Shown in pieces: positions 44,330 to 53,675 of a stretch of 64,000 nucleotides of DNA (positions are counted from its first letter, which is position 1; each line of letters opens with the position of its first letter). A model generated the notes under the pieces. The model was not told the DNA's origin. It was given only the letters and a program-made list of their open reading frames with translations, and did no database searches. The position numbers and the translations under genes were made by a program. Origin of the DNA: Clostridium cibarium (GTDB lineage Bacteria > Bacillota > Clostridia > Clostridiales > Clostridiaceae); the NCBI RefSeq assembly GCF_014836335.1, contig NZ_JACSRA010000010.1:62001-126000 (forward strand), written 5' to 3'.

Positions 44330-45715
44330 TTATTTATTAGATTTTTTTAGTTCATCTACATGTATTGTGGCACAGTTATTATCTTTTATGGATTTAACTA
44401 TAGTTTTCATTGGAGAATCATCTTTTAGCGTATAGTTAAGTTTATCATTATTTGTATTAAAGTCGATGTAGTCAACTTCTATAGATGGATGATAAAAGAA
44501 ACTTTTTAACACTTCAGGGTCATTAGAAGCAAGACCATTAGTTATACTTGCTGAACTTCCGTTTTCTACAAAACCTAGAGGGGTTGGAACAAAGAGATTA
44601 CCACTCTTAGTTTTGTAAATATTTTTCTTTGAATTATCATAAGGTTCATAGACGTACCTAAAATATTCGCCTATTATTTTTTGTTGAAATGGAGTATCTC
44701 TATAATGAGGACTCTCATAAAAGCTTATTGGTATATTTAGTGCACTTGCAGTATCAATGCCCTTTTCAATAACTTGTCTAGTGGATTTTTCATCACTATT
44801 GACAGTTTTGGACATTTCTTCACCAACAGCACTTCTTTCATCTCCATGCTGATGAGTATATCCGTGTAATCCTATTTCACATCCTTTATTAAGTAAGTAA
44901 TCAAGGATATTAATAAATCCTACATTAGTAATATTATTATTCTCCAGCAAATCATTATCTATATTATCAACAGGAGCCTTAAATCTAGGAATCCAACCTA
45001 TATGAAATTTAATTCCTTGAGAATATAAATAGCTTGCCATAATTTTGACTTTTGTTTGATTTTTGTCGACCAAATTTGAATCACCACAAGCAAAATCTTC
45101 GAATCTAAATAATGCAATATCTTGATTGTCTTGAAGCGGTATTTCTTTAGGGGCTTTCACATCAGAAGATAACAAACTAATGCTATTTGTTTGAAAGTTA
45201 AAAACAGCAAATAAGTTGAAAATTTCTTCTATATCAGAGATAGAGATATAAGGTTCGTTATCTTTATATAGTAAATTTCCTCTGAGCGAACCAGTAATAT
45301 TATTTTTTGTAAATGAGTTGCTACTGATCAAGATTTTAGTTGAATTATTTTGTAGTGAACACAATTGATCAGTGTTAAGATCAGTATAACCTAATTTTTT
45401 TGATATGTATGATACTGGAATGTAATACCTTTGTGCTTTTAAAAGCACAGGGACATTTTTTATATTATGATCGCTTAAAATGTTAAAAGTAACATTAGAA
45501 ACTTCAGATACAGGCATATCATCAAAATTCAGTTGAGCTTTATATACGCTCTTAAAGTCATCATCTGGTAAAAGATAGGATGACAATACGTTATTTCTTA
45601 TTGTTACTTCATCGCTAAAGAAATCATAATATGAAAGCACCTCATATGCTACAAAAGCACTGATTAAAATAGCTGGAATAAATATTAATTTTATAATTTT
45701 TCTCACGTTAAACAC
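44330..45715 (-). CDS. DUF2334 polysaccharide-deacetylase-like membrane protein
   Basis: A 461-residue protein with an N-terminal membrane anchor (about 8-30). An extracellular region (about 75-195) resembles the copper amine oxidase N-terminal/stalk repeat seen in surface proteins (YYIPVSYISKKLGY, PYISISDIEEIF). A DUF2334 domain related to NodB deacetylases (about 200-440) follows, with ALFRFEDFACGDS, HIGWIPRFKAP and the metal-site-like GLHGYTHQHGDE. It probably acts on a surface polysaccharide outside the membrane, but the substrate is unknown. Monocistronic on the minus strand, divergent from pflB. Confidence 0.8.
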   Translation of the reverse strand: MFNVRKIIKLIFIPAILISAFVAYEVLSYYDFFSDEVTIRNNVLSSYLLPDDDFKSVYKAQLNFDDMPVSEVSNVTFNILSDHNIKNVPVLLKAQRYYIPVSYISKKLGYTDLNTDQLCSLQNNSTKILISSNSFTKNNITGSLRGNLLYKDNEPYISISDIEEIFNLFAVFNFQTNSISLLSSDVKAPKEIPLQDNQDIALFRFEDFACGDSNLVDKNQTKVKIMASYLYSQGIKFHIGWIPRFKAPVDNIDNDLLENNNITNVGFINILDYLLNKGCEIGLHGYTHQHGDERSAVGEEMSKTVNSDEKSTRQVIEKGIDTASALNIPISFYESPHYRDTPFQQKIIGEYFRYVYEPYDNSKKNIYKTKSGNLFVPTPLGFVENGSSASITNGLASNDPEVLKSFFYHPSIEVDYIDFNTNNDKLNYTLKDDSPMKTIVKSIKDNNCATIHVDELKKSNK

Positions 45716-45830
45716 CTACCAGTTATATTACAAATTTATATTTATTATAATTATACTATTTTTAGTAAAAGTAGTATACAAAAATTTTGCTTAATTTGAC
45801 GAAAGAGATAATATTTATATAAATAAAAAA

Positions 45831-45875
45831 TTGTGATTTAAATCACTTTAAATTATGGTAGATATAATATATAAT
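45831..45875 (+). promoter_or_regulatory. pflB promoter with FNR/CRP-like operator
   Basis: TGTGATTTAAATCACT (45832-45847) matches TGTGA-N6-TCACA-type sites in 9 of 10 positions; GTGATTTAAATCAC is a perfect palindrome. TATAAT occurs at 45863-45868 and 45870-45875. If the second is used, the site is centred near -42 from the expected start, the class II activator position. Confidence 0.65.
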
Positions 45876-45917
45876 ACTATTATTGATATTAATTATCAAC
45901 AAAAGGAGGAAATAAAA

Positions 45918-48152
45918 ATGTATATTCAATGGAATGGTTTTAAAGAAGGAACTTGGCAAGAAAGAATTGACGTAAGAAATTTTATACAGAAGAATTATAA
46001 ATTATATGAAGGTGATGGAAGTTTCTTAGAAGGAACTACTGAAAAAACTGATAAAGTATGGAGCAAAGCCCATGCTTTAATAGTGGAAGAAATAAAAAAA
46101 GGAATAATAGACGTAGCAACAGATAGAGTATCTGGGATAGACAACTATGAACCAGGATATATAGATAGAGAAAATGAAGTAATTGTAGGGCTTCAAACAG
46201 ATGCACCACTTAAAAGAATTGTGAATCCTTTTGGTGGGATGAGGATGGTAGAAAGTTCTTTGAAGGAATATGGTTACGAATTAGATTCAGACATAAAAAA
46301 ACATTTTTCAAATTATAGAAAAACACATAATGAAGGTGTTTTTGATGCATATACAAAAGAAATAAGACTAGCAAGATCCGCTGGGCTTTTAACTGGACTT
46401 CCAGATGCATACGGACGAGGTAGGATAATAGGAGATTATAGAAGAATAGCTCTTTATGGAATTGATTTCTTAATAGAAGAAAAAATGAAAGATTTAGATA
46501 GTGATATCATGCATGGAGATATGCTTGATGAATTGGTAAGAAAGAGAGAAGAGGTTTCAGAACAAATTAGAGCCTTAAAAGCTATTAAATCTATGGCGTT
46601 AAAATATGGTATAGATATATCTAAGCCAGCAGCTACAGCAGCAGAAGCTGTACAAGCTTTATATTTTGGATATTTAGCTGGAGTAAAAGAAAATAACGGT
46701 GCTGCAACTTCACTTGGAAGAACTTCTACTTTCCTAGATATTTATATTGAAAGAGATTTGGCAGCAGGAATTATTACAGAAAAAGAAGCTCAAGAATTAA
46801 TCGATCAATTTATAATCAAGTTAAGATTAGTTAGACATTTAAGAACTCCTGAGTATAATGAATTATTTGGAGGAGATCCAACATGGGTAACAGAATCAAT
46901 CGGAGGAGTAGGCATCAATGGAAAGTCATTAGTTACAAAAAACTCTTTTAGATATTTACATACTTTAATAAATTTAGATACAGCACCAGAACCAAATCTT
47001 ACAGTTTTATGGTCTCAAAACTTACCAGAAAACTTTAAGAAGTATTGTGCTAAAATTTCAATAAAAACTGATTCTATTCAATATGAGAATGATGATGTAA
47101 TGAGACCAATATATGGTGATGATTATGCTATAGCATGTTGTGTATCTGCTATGAAGGTTGGTAAGCAAATGCAGTTCTTTGGAGCTAGATGTAACGTTGC
47201 AAAATCACTTCTATATGCAATAAATGGTGGTGTTGATGAAAAGAAGGGTATTCAAGTAGTTCCAGGAATAGAAAAACTTACAGATGAAGTTCTAGACTTT
47301 AATAAGGTTAGAGAAAATTACAATAAAGTTTTAGAATATGTAGCCAAGCTTTATGTAGATACAATGAATATAATACACTGCATGCATGATAAATATGCTT
47401 ATGAAGCAGGTCAAATGGCTTTACATGATACACAAGTAGAAAGACTTATGGCTTTTGGTATAGCAGGTTTATCTGTAGCTGTAGATTCATTATCAGCTAT
47501 AAAATATGCTAAGGTAAAACCAATTAGAAATGAAGAAGGTATAGCAATAGATTTTACTACTGAAGGAGATTTCCCTAAGTACGGTAATGATGATGATAGA
47601 GCAGATGATTTAGGGGTAGAATTAGTTACTAAGTTCTCATCAGAACTTAAAAAGCATCCTTTATATAGAGATGCACATCATACATTATCAGCACTTACTA
47701 TAACTTCAAATGTTATGTATGGAAAGAAAACAGGTTCAACTCCAGATGGTAGAAAAGCTGGAGAAGCATTAGCACCAGGGGCTAATCCAATGCATGGTAG
47801 AGATATAAATGGAGCATTGGCATCTTTAAATTCAGTTGCTAAAATTCCGTATAATGAGGTGTGTCAAGATGGAGTTTCTAACACTTTTTCTATAATACCA
47901 GATGCTTTAGGAAAAGAAGATGAGCAAAGACTTAATAATCTAGTATCTATTTTAGATGGATACTTTGTACAAGGTGCACATCATTTAAATGTTAATGTAC
48001 TAAATAGAGAAACACTAATAGATGCAATGGAAAATCCAGAAAAATATCCTACTTTAACTATAAGGGTTTCTGGATATGCAGTTAACTTCAATAGATTAAC
48101 TAAAGAACAACAATTAGAAGTAATAAGTAGAACATTCCATAAGAGTATGTAA
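45918..48152 (+). CDS. pflB: Formate C-acetyltransferase (pyruvate formate-lyase)
   Basis: A 744-residue glycyl-radical enzyme splitting pyruvate into acetyl-CoA and formate, used in clostridia to supply C1 units and acetyl-CoA. The active-site pair is Cys407-Cys408 ([12 protein letters not shown]) and the radical glycine is Gly719 (RVSGYAV). Start at ATG 45918, 7 nt after AAAGGAGGAA; an earlier in-frame ATG (45855) lies in the promoter. The activase pflA lies 122 bp downstream beyond a hairpin. Confidence 0.96.
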   Translation: MYIQWNGFKEGTWQERIDVRNFIQKNYKLYEGDGSFLEGTTEKTDKVWSKAHALIVEEIKKGIIDVATDRVSGIDNYEPGYIDRENEVIVGLQTDAPLKRIVNPFGGMRMVESSLKEYGYELDSDIKKHFSNYRKTHNEGVFDAYTKEIRLARSAGLLTGLPDAYGRGRIIGDYRRIALYGIDFLIEEKMKDLDSDIMHGDMLDELVRKREEVSEQIRALKAIKSMALKYGIDISKPAATAAEAVQALYFGYLAGVKENNGAATSLGRTSTFLDIYIERDLAAGIITEKEAQELIDQFIIKLRLVRHLRTPEYNELFGGDPTWVTESIGGVGINGKSLVTKNSFRYLHTLINLDTAPEPNLTVLWSQNLPENFKKYCAKISIKTDSIQYENDDVMRPIYGDDYAIACCVSAMKVGKQMQFFGARCNVAKSLLYAINGGVDEKKGIQVVPGIEKLTDEVLDFNKVRENYNKVLEYVAKLYVDTMNIIHCMHDKYAYEAGQMALHDTQVERLMAFGIAGLSVAVDSLSAIKYAKVKPIRNEEGIAIDFTTEGDFPKYGNDDDRADDLGVELVTKFSSELKKHPLYRDAHHTLSALTITSNVMYGKKTGSTPDGRKAGEALAPGANPMHGRDINGALASLNSVAKIPYNEVCQDGVSNTFSIIPDALGKEDEQRLNNLVSILDGYFVQGAHHLNVNVLNRETLIDAMENPEKYPTLTIRVSGYAVNFNRLTKEQQLEVISRTFHKSM

Positions 48153-48170
48153 ATAAATATAAAAATTATA

Positions 48171-48211
48171 GAAAGGTGAAAGAATTTTGTTTTATTATTC
48201 TTTCACCTTTC
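48171..48211 (+). other. Perfect 15-bp hairpin between pflB and pflA
   Basis: GAAAGGTGAAAGAAT (48171-48185) and ATTCTTTCACCTTTC (48197-48211) pair perfectly with an 11-nt loop. CCATATAC follows rather than a T-tract, so it is more likely a transcript-stabilising or processing element than a full terminator. Confidence 0.65.
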
Positions 48212-48274
48212 CATATACTATGATATGTTATAATAAAGAGTATTAAAAAGTTAGAGTTATTAATGGAGGAAGAT

Positions 48275-48982
48275 ATGGCTATAGGAAGAATACATTCAAT
48301 AGAATCAATGGGTCTTGTAGATGGGCCTGGAATTAGAGTGGTAGTGTTTTTTCAAGGATGTGCGTTAAGGTGCAAGTACTGCCATAATCCAGATACATGG
48401 GCTATGGATGGTGGGGAAGAATATACAGCTGAAAGGCTGGTAAAAAAAATTGAAAGCTTTAAACCTTATTTTCAAAGAAGTGGAGGAGGAGTTACTTTTT
48501 CAGGAGGAGATCCTCTAAGACAGCCAGATTTTCTTTTAGAAGTGCTTAAACTTTGTAAGGAAAATGGTATAAACACTTGTATTGATACAGCCGGATATGG
48601 ATTTGGAAATTATGATGAAATCTTAAAGTATACTGACTTAGTTCTTTTTGATATAAAAGATATAACTAGGGAAGGTTATAAAAACATAACGTTAATGGAA
48701 ATGGACGAATCATTGAAATTCTTAGAAGCTATGAAGAAGAATAATACGAAAATGTGGATTAGGCATGTGGTAGTGCCAGGATTTACAGATGGAGAAGAGC
48801 ATATAAGAGCATTTAATGAGTATATATTAGATATTCCAAATGTAGAGAAAGTAGAACTATTACCATATCATCTTTTGGGTGTAAATAAGTATGAGGGAAT
48901 GAATATGAAATATCCATTACAAGATGTTCCTGCAATGGATAAAGAACTATGTGAAGGTTACAAGAAAATAATAACTAAATAA
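48275..48982 (+). CDS. pflA: Pyruvate formate-lyase-activating enzyme
   Basis: A 235-residue radical SAM protein that installs the glycyl radical on PflB. The 4Fe-4S motif is C-x3-C-x2-C at Cys29, Cys33 and Cys36 (CALRCKYC), followed by TFSGGDPLRQ for SAM. ATG 48275 is chosen, with GGAGGA 4-5 nt upstream; the earlier ATG at 48263 overlaps the SD. It lies downstream of pflB, with a possible weak promoter (TATAAT 48229-48234) of its own. Confidence 0.95.
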   Translation: MAIGRIHSIESMGLVDGPGIRVVVFFQGCALRCKYCHNPDTWAMDGGEEYTAERLVKKIESFKPYFQRSGGGVTFSGGDPLRQPDFLLEVLKLCKENGINTCIDTAGYGFGNYDEILKYTDLVLFDIKDITREGYKNITLMEMDESLKFLEAMKKNNTKMWIRHVVVPGFTDGEEHIRAFNEYILDIPNVEKVELLPYHLLGVNKYEGMNMKYPLQDVPAMDKELCEGYKKIITK

Positions 48983-48986
48983 AATA

Positions 48987-49028
48987 AGCACCAGTTACTA
49001 TAAAGTTTTAGTAATTGGTGCTTTAATT
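48987..49028. terminator. Terminator between pflA and the small membrane protein gene
   Basis: AGCACCAGTTACTA (48987-49000) pairs with TAGTAATTGGTGCT (49009-49022). T-rich sequence follows on both strands. Confidence 0.75.
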
Positions 49029-49032
49029 AACA

Positions 49033-49242
49033 TTAATTATGAATATTTTCATTAGAAGTTTGTTTTTTCTCAAATTTTTTTTTAGCGGCTTCATATTTCT
49101 TTGGATCATAAAACATGCATATAGATAAAAAAAGACCTATTGGTATGCTTATATAGATTCGTTGAAACAAAAATGTGAAACAAGCAGACAAGCCTATAAA
49201 GGATAATAGAAATAAGAAAAAGTTTCTAGTAGTGAAATTCAT
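49033..49242 (-). CDS. Small two-helix membrane protein (69 residues)
   Basis: Two hydrophobic segments (about 7-25 and 28-44) are followed by a charged cytoplasmic tail (DPKKYEAAKKKFEKKQ). AGGAGGTC lies upstream of the ATG at good spacing. No family is recognised. It is a single-gene unit sharing a bidirectional terminator with pflA. Confidence 0.6.
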   Translation of the reverse strand: MNFTTRNFFLFLLSFIGLSACFTFLFQRIYISIPIGLFLSICMFYDPKKYEAAKKKFEKKQTSNENIHN

Positions 49243-49396
49243 AAATAAGACCTCCTAAATAGTTATAAGTTAATTATACATAATATTTGGAAAAGTAACA
49301 ATAAATATGAAAAATAAAATTAAATGTTTACATTAGCTTTTTAAGGATTATTTCTTTAAGATAGTAATATATATAGAAGTGGATGGAGGAGATGTG

Positions 49397-50626
49397 ATGA
49401 AGAAATTTCTTATAAGAACGATGGTAGGATTTGCTTTAATATTTGTTATATTATTTTGTATAACTATGTTTTTAGAGTATAAGAACAAAAGTAATTTACT
49501 AGAGGAGGTTAAAATTGAACAAATTGTTGAGGATGGAAAGATTCAGGTGCCTGCTACACCTAGTAAGGTAGAAGTTAATTATGAATTTTCACAGGTTTAT
49601 TTTTATAGTGGAATTTTAATTAACTTATCCATTCCGGTATTATTTTATTACTTTGGAGGAATTGAAGTAATTAAGAAAGCAAATTTTAGGAAAAAGATAG
49701 TAGAAGGAGGAGTATTGTGTATTTTATATGGAGCATTATCTGAAATATTGATTTTTCCTAAAATATTATTTAGTAGTTTTTATAGAGCGAAGTTGGTAGG
49801 GTTAAGCAATCAAAGTTTTTTTGATTTTTTGGGTGATTTTGCAAAGGGAATAGGAGAAGATTTATTGCTAACTTTACCTATAGCCGTTATTATATATTTG
49901 ATTTTTATAAATAAGAAAAGATGGTATATATGGGTATCAGCTATACTTGTAGCAATTAGTTTGGTTAGCAATTATGTTTATCCTTATATTGATGAAATAG
50001 AGAATGATCTTGTTGATATGGAAGGTGGTGGACTAAAAGATAAAATTTTAGAGCTATCAAAAGATGCAGGAATTGAAAATTTAGAGATTAAAGTTATTCC
50101 TAAAAGCCATAAAACTGGAAGTATGAATGCCTATATGACAGGAATACATAATAGTAGAAGAATTGTATTTTGGGATACAACATTAAATAAGTTAAGTGAC
50201 AAAGAAATATTATCGGTAGCAGCACATGAAATGGGACATTACAAGCTTAATCATATTCAAAAGTCGATGATTTTTGAATTGATAGGGATAGTATTATTAA
50301 TACTATCAATTCATATATTAATGACAAAAAATAAAGGAAAGGACTATAGGAAAATTGAAAATATCCCTAAAATACTTTTGATAATAAATATAATATCTAT
50401 CTTAATTATGCCTATTGAAAGTGCCTATTCAAGAAAGGCAGAAGTAGAAGCTGACGAGTTTGCAATGAGGATAACTGGGGATAATTTAACAAATGGTTTA
50501 TTAGAATTAAGATTTGTGGAAAGTAATTTAACACCTGTTGATGTTAATGGATTATACAAATGGTTAGCGTATGATCATCCAACGGTTAAGGAAAGAATTG
50601 AAAATAGTAATAACTTTAAAAATTAA
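49397..50626 (+). CDS. M48 family membrane metallopeptidase
   Basis: A 409-residue zinc protease with the HExxH site at His277-Glu278-His281 (AAHEMGHYKLNH) and the third ligand in EADEFAM near residue 351. About five membrane segments lie before it (near 10, 75, 105, 160 and 180) and one or two after it. This resembles CAAX prenyl protease 1/Ste24-type M48A rather than the shorter HtpX. Start at ATG 49397 after GGAGGAGA; an in-frame GTG at 49379 is less likely. Bacterial substrates of this group are unknown. Confidence 0.85.
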   Translation: MKKFLIRTMVGFALIFVILFCITMFLEYKNKSNLLEEVKIEQIVEDGKIQVPATPSKVEVNYEFSQVYFYSGILINLSIPVLFYYFGGIEVIKKANFRKKIVEGGVLCILYGALSEILIFPKILFSSFYRAKLVGLSNQSFFDFLGDFAKGIGEDLLLTLPIAVIIYLIFINKKRWYIWVSAILVAISLVSNYVYPYIDEIENDLVDMEGGGLKDKILELSKDAGIENLEIKVIPKSHKTGSMNAYMTGIHNSRRIVFWDTTLNKLSDKEILSVAAHEMGHYKLNHIQKSMIFELIGIVLLILSIHILMTKNKGKDYRKIENIPKILLIINIISILIMPIESAYSRKAEVEADEFAMRITGDNLTNGLLELRFVESNLTPVDVNGLYKWLAYDHPTVKERIENSNNFKN

Positions 50627-50628
50627 TT

Positions 50629-50666
50629 AATAAGAGGTTATCTAGTAGTAGATAACCTCTTATTAT
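50629..50666. terminator. Bidirectional terminator between convergent genes
   Basis: AATAAGAGGTTATCTA (50629-50644) pairs perfectly with TAGATAACCTCTTATT (50649-50664). Confidence 0.85.
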
Positions 50667-50668
50667 AT

Positions 50669-51274
50669 CTATTTTCTTGAACTAAAATATCCTGGTGGAA
50701 TATATCCTTGTTTCATACCTTCAATGATTAGCAAATATGTTGCGGCAGTATCAAATCTTGCATCATGATAATCACCACTACCTTGAAATAATTGATCAGC
50801 TTTAGCTGAAATTTGATCTTTGCTTATATTTAAGAAAGATATAACTTCTTCAAGTTTTGGGTTTTTATAGTCTCCATTAGGACGCAAGATTTTGCATATA
50901 TCTTTATAATAGTTCATTGTACAGAAAGTGTTTTTTGGCATATAGTCAATCCCCATACCTTCAAGTTCATGCTTTAAAAACTTTATATCGAAATTAACAT
51001 TATGACCTATAACAAAATCAGCTTGGCTAAAATCATCTTCAAACTCTTCAAGTAAATCCTCGAAATACTTACCATCAGAAAGCTCGTATAATTTTTCTAA
51101 TGAAAAGCCATGAATCGCTTGTGCAGAAGAATCCATTTCATCTACTGTTATAAAAAAGTTTTTTCCTTCTGTTTTTTGAGGTTTAGCTGAAGCATCTATT
51201 GTAATATAGCTTAACTGGCATATGTGACCAGGTTTTATACTAGTAGTTTCTGTATCGAAAATTAGTAATTTCAT
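50669..51274 (-). CDS. DnaQ-like 3'-5' exonuclease (DEDDh)
   Basis: A 201-residue RNase H-fold exonuclease. ExoI is FDTETTS (Asp7, Glu9), ExoII is GHNVNFDIKFL (Asp near residue 97) and ExoIII is YHDARFDAAATY-like (HDARFD), with the histidine typical of the DEDDh class. It stands alone without a polymerase domain, so it may serve in proofreading, repair or RNA turnover. AGGAGGAAG SD. Confidence 0.88.
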   Translation of the reverse strand: MKLLIFDTETTSIKPGHICQLSYITIDASAKPQKTEGKNFFITVDEMDSSAQAIHGFSLEKLYELSDGKYFEDLLEEFEDDFSQADFVIGHNVNFDIKFLKHELEGMGIDYMPKNTFCTMNYYKDICKILRPNGDYKNPKLEEVISFLNISKDQISAKADQLFQGSGDYHDARFDTAATYLLIIEGMKQGYIPPGYFSSRK

Positions 51275-51337
51275 TTTCTTCCTCCTAAAGATTATTGTAA
51301 TAATAATTTTATTATATCATAAATTAATATTTAGGAA

Positions 51338-52234
51338 CTATAGTGAATCACTAATAGTATTTAGAAGAGATATGCAACTATTTAAGCAAATGTTATCTCT
51401 ATCAAGTAGAGGATTAAACTCTACAAAATCCATAGATTTTACTTTTTTTGTTTGTAATATATTACGTAATATTTTTTTTCCGCCTTCTATTGTTAAGCCA
51501 TCACTTACAGGAGTACCAGTACCAGGCACAAAGGAGGGGTCAATCGAGTCTATATCGAAACTTAAATGGATATTTGATATATTTTTTTTGTTAATAATAT
51601 CTATAACTTCTTGTAGGCAATTATCCAACCCTTTTTCTTTAATATTGTTCATTGTCCATACGTTTAAGTTGTTTAATTTTATCAAATCTAATTCACCTTG
51701 ATCTAAATCTCTAGCACCTATTATAAAAACATTTTCCATTGATACTTTTACATTTTTAGAAAATATAGAAGTAAGGCTGTCGTATCCAACTCCCATAGAA
51801 GCAGCTAGAGGCATTCCGTGAACGTTGCCTGAAGGTGATGTAATTTCTGTATTGAGATCACCATGAGCGTCAATCCATATCACAGCAAAATCATCCTTGT
51901 AAAATTCCCCAGCTGCAGCTACACTACCGAGGGCTAAAGCATGATCCCCACCTATAACTAATGGAAATTTATTGTCCTTTAAAGTGTTCCATACAGAATT
52001 AGCTAAAAGTTCACTACTGTTTAATATTTCACTTAGATACTTCATTTTTTTACTTTTTATGAATTTATCATTTGAGTGCACATCATTTATTTGAATGTTT
52101 CCTAAGTCATCTACTGAATGAGTCTTAGAAAAAATATTAACAAGTCCATTCTCTCTTAGTGTGTCAGGTCCAAGCTCCACTCCAGGTTTATCACAACCAT
52201 AGAATAAAGGGACACCAATTATATTTATATTCAT
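51338..52234 (-). CDS. rocF: Arginase
   Basis: A 298-residue ureohydrolase with the dimanganese ligands in GGDHALALGS, IDAHGDLNT and SFDIDSIDPSFVPGTG. The length and the N-terminal GVPLFYGCDKPGVELGPDTLRE favour arginase (arginine to ornithine and urea) over agmatinase, although formiminoglutamase-type activity cannot be excluded. It is a single minus-strand gene, not beside roc or speA genes. GGAGGTGC SD. Confidence 0.87.
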   Translation of the reverse strand: MNINIIGVPLFYGCDKPGVELGPDTLRENGLVNIFSKTHSVDDLGNIQINDVHSNDKFIKSKKMKYLSEILNSSELLANSVWNTLKDNKFPLVIGGDHALALGSVAAAGEFYKDDFAVIWIDAHGDLNTEITSPSGNVHGMPLAASMGVGYDSLTSIFSKNVKVSMENVFIIGARDLDQGELDLIKLNNLNVWTMNNIKEKGLDNCLQEVIDIINKKNISNIHLSFDIDSIDPSFVPGTGTPVSDGLTIEGGKKILRNILQTKKVKSMDFVEFNPLLDRDNICLNSCISLLNTISDSL

Positions 52235-52415
52235 ATTGCACCTCCAATTTTAGAGTTTATAGTCCATTAATTATATTAATAGCATAATGGTATAAAGTAA
52301 ATATTAAATTTTATTTTATTTTTCTAATATAGTTTATGTTAAAATTAGGAGGAAAATTAATAAATATGTGGTATTATGATAAATATAAGAAAAGAAGTAC
52401 AAAGGAGGATTAGTT

Positions 52416-53366
52416 ATGTTTCAAGATGGAAAAAGAAAAATATCAATAATTGGTGCAGGATTTGTTGGGGCAACTACAGCATATGCTTTAATGAATAGTG
52501 GTATAGCTACTGAGATATGTATATATGATATTAATATGGATAAAGCGCTAGGCGAGGTAATGGATTTAGTTCATGGAACATCCTTTGTTAAGCCAGTAAA
52601 CATTTACGCAGGAGGGCTTAGCGAAACAAAGGATTCGGATATAGTTATAATTACAGCAGGAGCAGGACAAAAAGAAGGTGAAACTAGATTAGATCTTATA
52701 GAAAAGAATCATAAGATATTTCAAGGCTTTATACCTGACATAGTGAAATATAGCCCGGAATCTATATTATTAGTTGTATCAAATCCTGTTGATGTTTTAA
52801 CTTATATAACTTATAAATTATCTGGTTTCCCAAAGGAAAGGGTAATAGGCTCAGGTACAGTCTTAGACACATCAAGATTAAAATATGTTTTAGGAAAGTA
52901 CTTTCAAGTAAATAACAATAACATTCATGGTTATGTCGTGGGTGAGCATGGAGATAGTGAAGTAGTAACTTGGAGTAGTTCTAGCATTTCAGGTGAAAGC
53001 TTCGAAAAATATTCGAGTCAAACTAATTTGCAATGGGATGAAGATATAAAGACGGTAATAGAAAATGATGTAAAAAATGCTGCATATGAAATAATAAGTA
53101 GAAAGAAGGCTACCTATTTTGCAATTGGGCTAGCAGTTAATAGAATAGTTGAAGCTATATTTAGAGATGAAAATAGTATTTTAACAGTTTCTAGTCTTTT
53201 TGAAGGGCAATATGGAATAGAGGATATTTATTTAGCTGTTCCAACTATAGTTGATAGAAATGGAGCAAAAAGTGTTATAGAAATGCCTTTAAGTGATATA
53301 GAAAAAGATAAACTTAAAAAATCGGCAGATATTTTAAAAGGGCATTTAAATAAATGCAATTTATAA
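52416..53366 (+). CDS. ldh: L-lactate dehydrogenase
   Basis: A 316-residue NAD-dependent enzyme reducing pyruvate to L-lactate. It has NAD fold [13 protein letters not shown] near residue 13, the Asp (YDINMD) that selects NAD, the substrate loop EGETRLDLI and the catalytic histidine in VGEHGDSEV. The long loop typical of LDH rather than malate dehydrogenase is present. AAGGAGG SD; its own terminator. It provides a redox outlet during fermentation. Confidence 0.95.
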   Translation: MFQDGKRKISIIGAGFVGATTAYALMNSGIATEICIYDINMDKALGEVMDLVHGTSFVKPVNIYAGGLSETKDSDIVIITAGAGQKEGETRLDLIEKNHKIFQGFIPDIVKYSPESILLVVSNPVDVLTYITYKLSGFPKERVIGSGTVLDTSRLKYVLGKYFQVNNNNIHGYVVGEHGDSEVVTWSSSSISGESFEKYSSQTNLQWDEDIKTVIENDVKNAAYEIISRKKATYFAIGLAVNRIVEAIFRDENSILTVSSLFEGQYGIEDIYLAVPTIVDRNGAKSVIEMPLSDIEKDKLKKSADILKGHLNKCNL

Positions 53367-53393
53367 TAATAAGACCTATTAGGTAATTTATAT

Positions 53394-53435
53394 GGTATAG
53401 TAGAGAACGTTTAACTGATCTACTATACCTTTTTG
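53394..53435 (+). terminator. Terminator after ldh
   Basis: GGTATAGTAGA (53394-53404) pairs with TCTACTATACC (53419-53429), followed by TTTTTG. Confidence 0.88.
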
Positions 53436-53624
53436 TTTTTATACTAATCAAGAATGGGTTGGTACTATTAATTAGAAATTATTACAAATAAAAGTAAATG
53501 ATAAAAATAATAATATTTTACAATAATAAAAAATAGAAGTATACTTAAAAAGTATGTTTAAAATAAAGTCAAATATTAAAAAAAAATTACTTTTATTGAT
53601 ATAATTAAGTAATAATTATATAAT
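53436..53624 (+). promoter_or_regulatory. Intergenic region with promoter for the phosphodiester glycosidase operon
   Basis: TTGATA (53596-53601), 17 bp, TATAAT (53619-53624). The preceding AT-rich stretch holds nothing else that I recognise. Confidence 0.65.
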
Positions 53625-53675
53625 AAAGCAAACAAATAATTTGCAAAATAAGCAAATTAGATGGAGAGGAATTGA

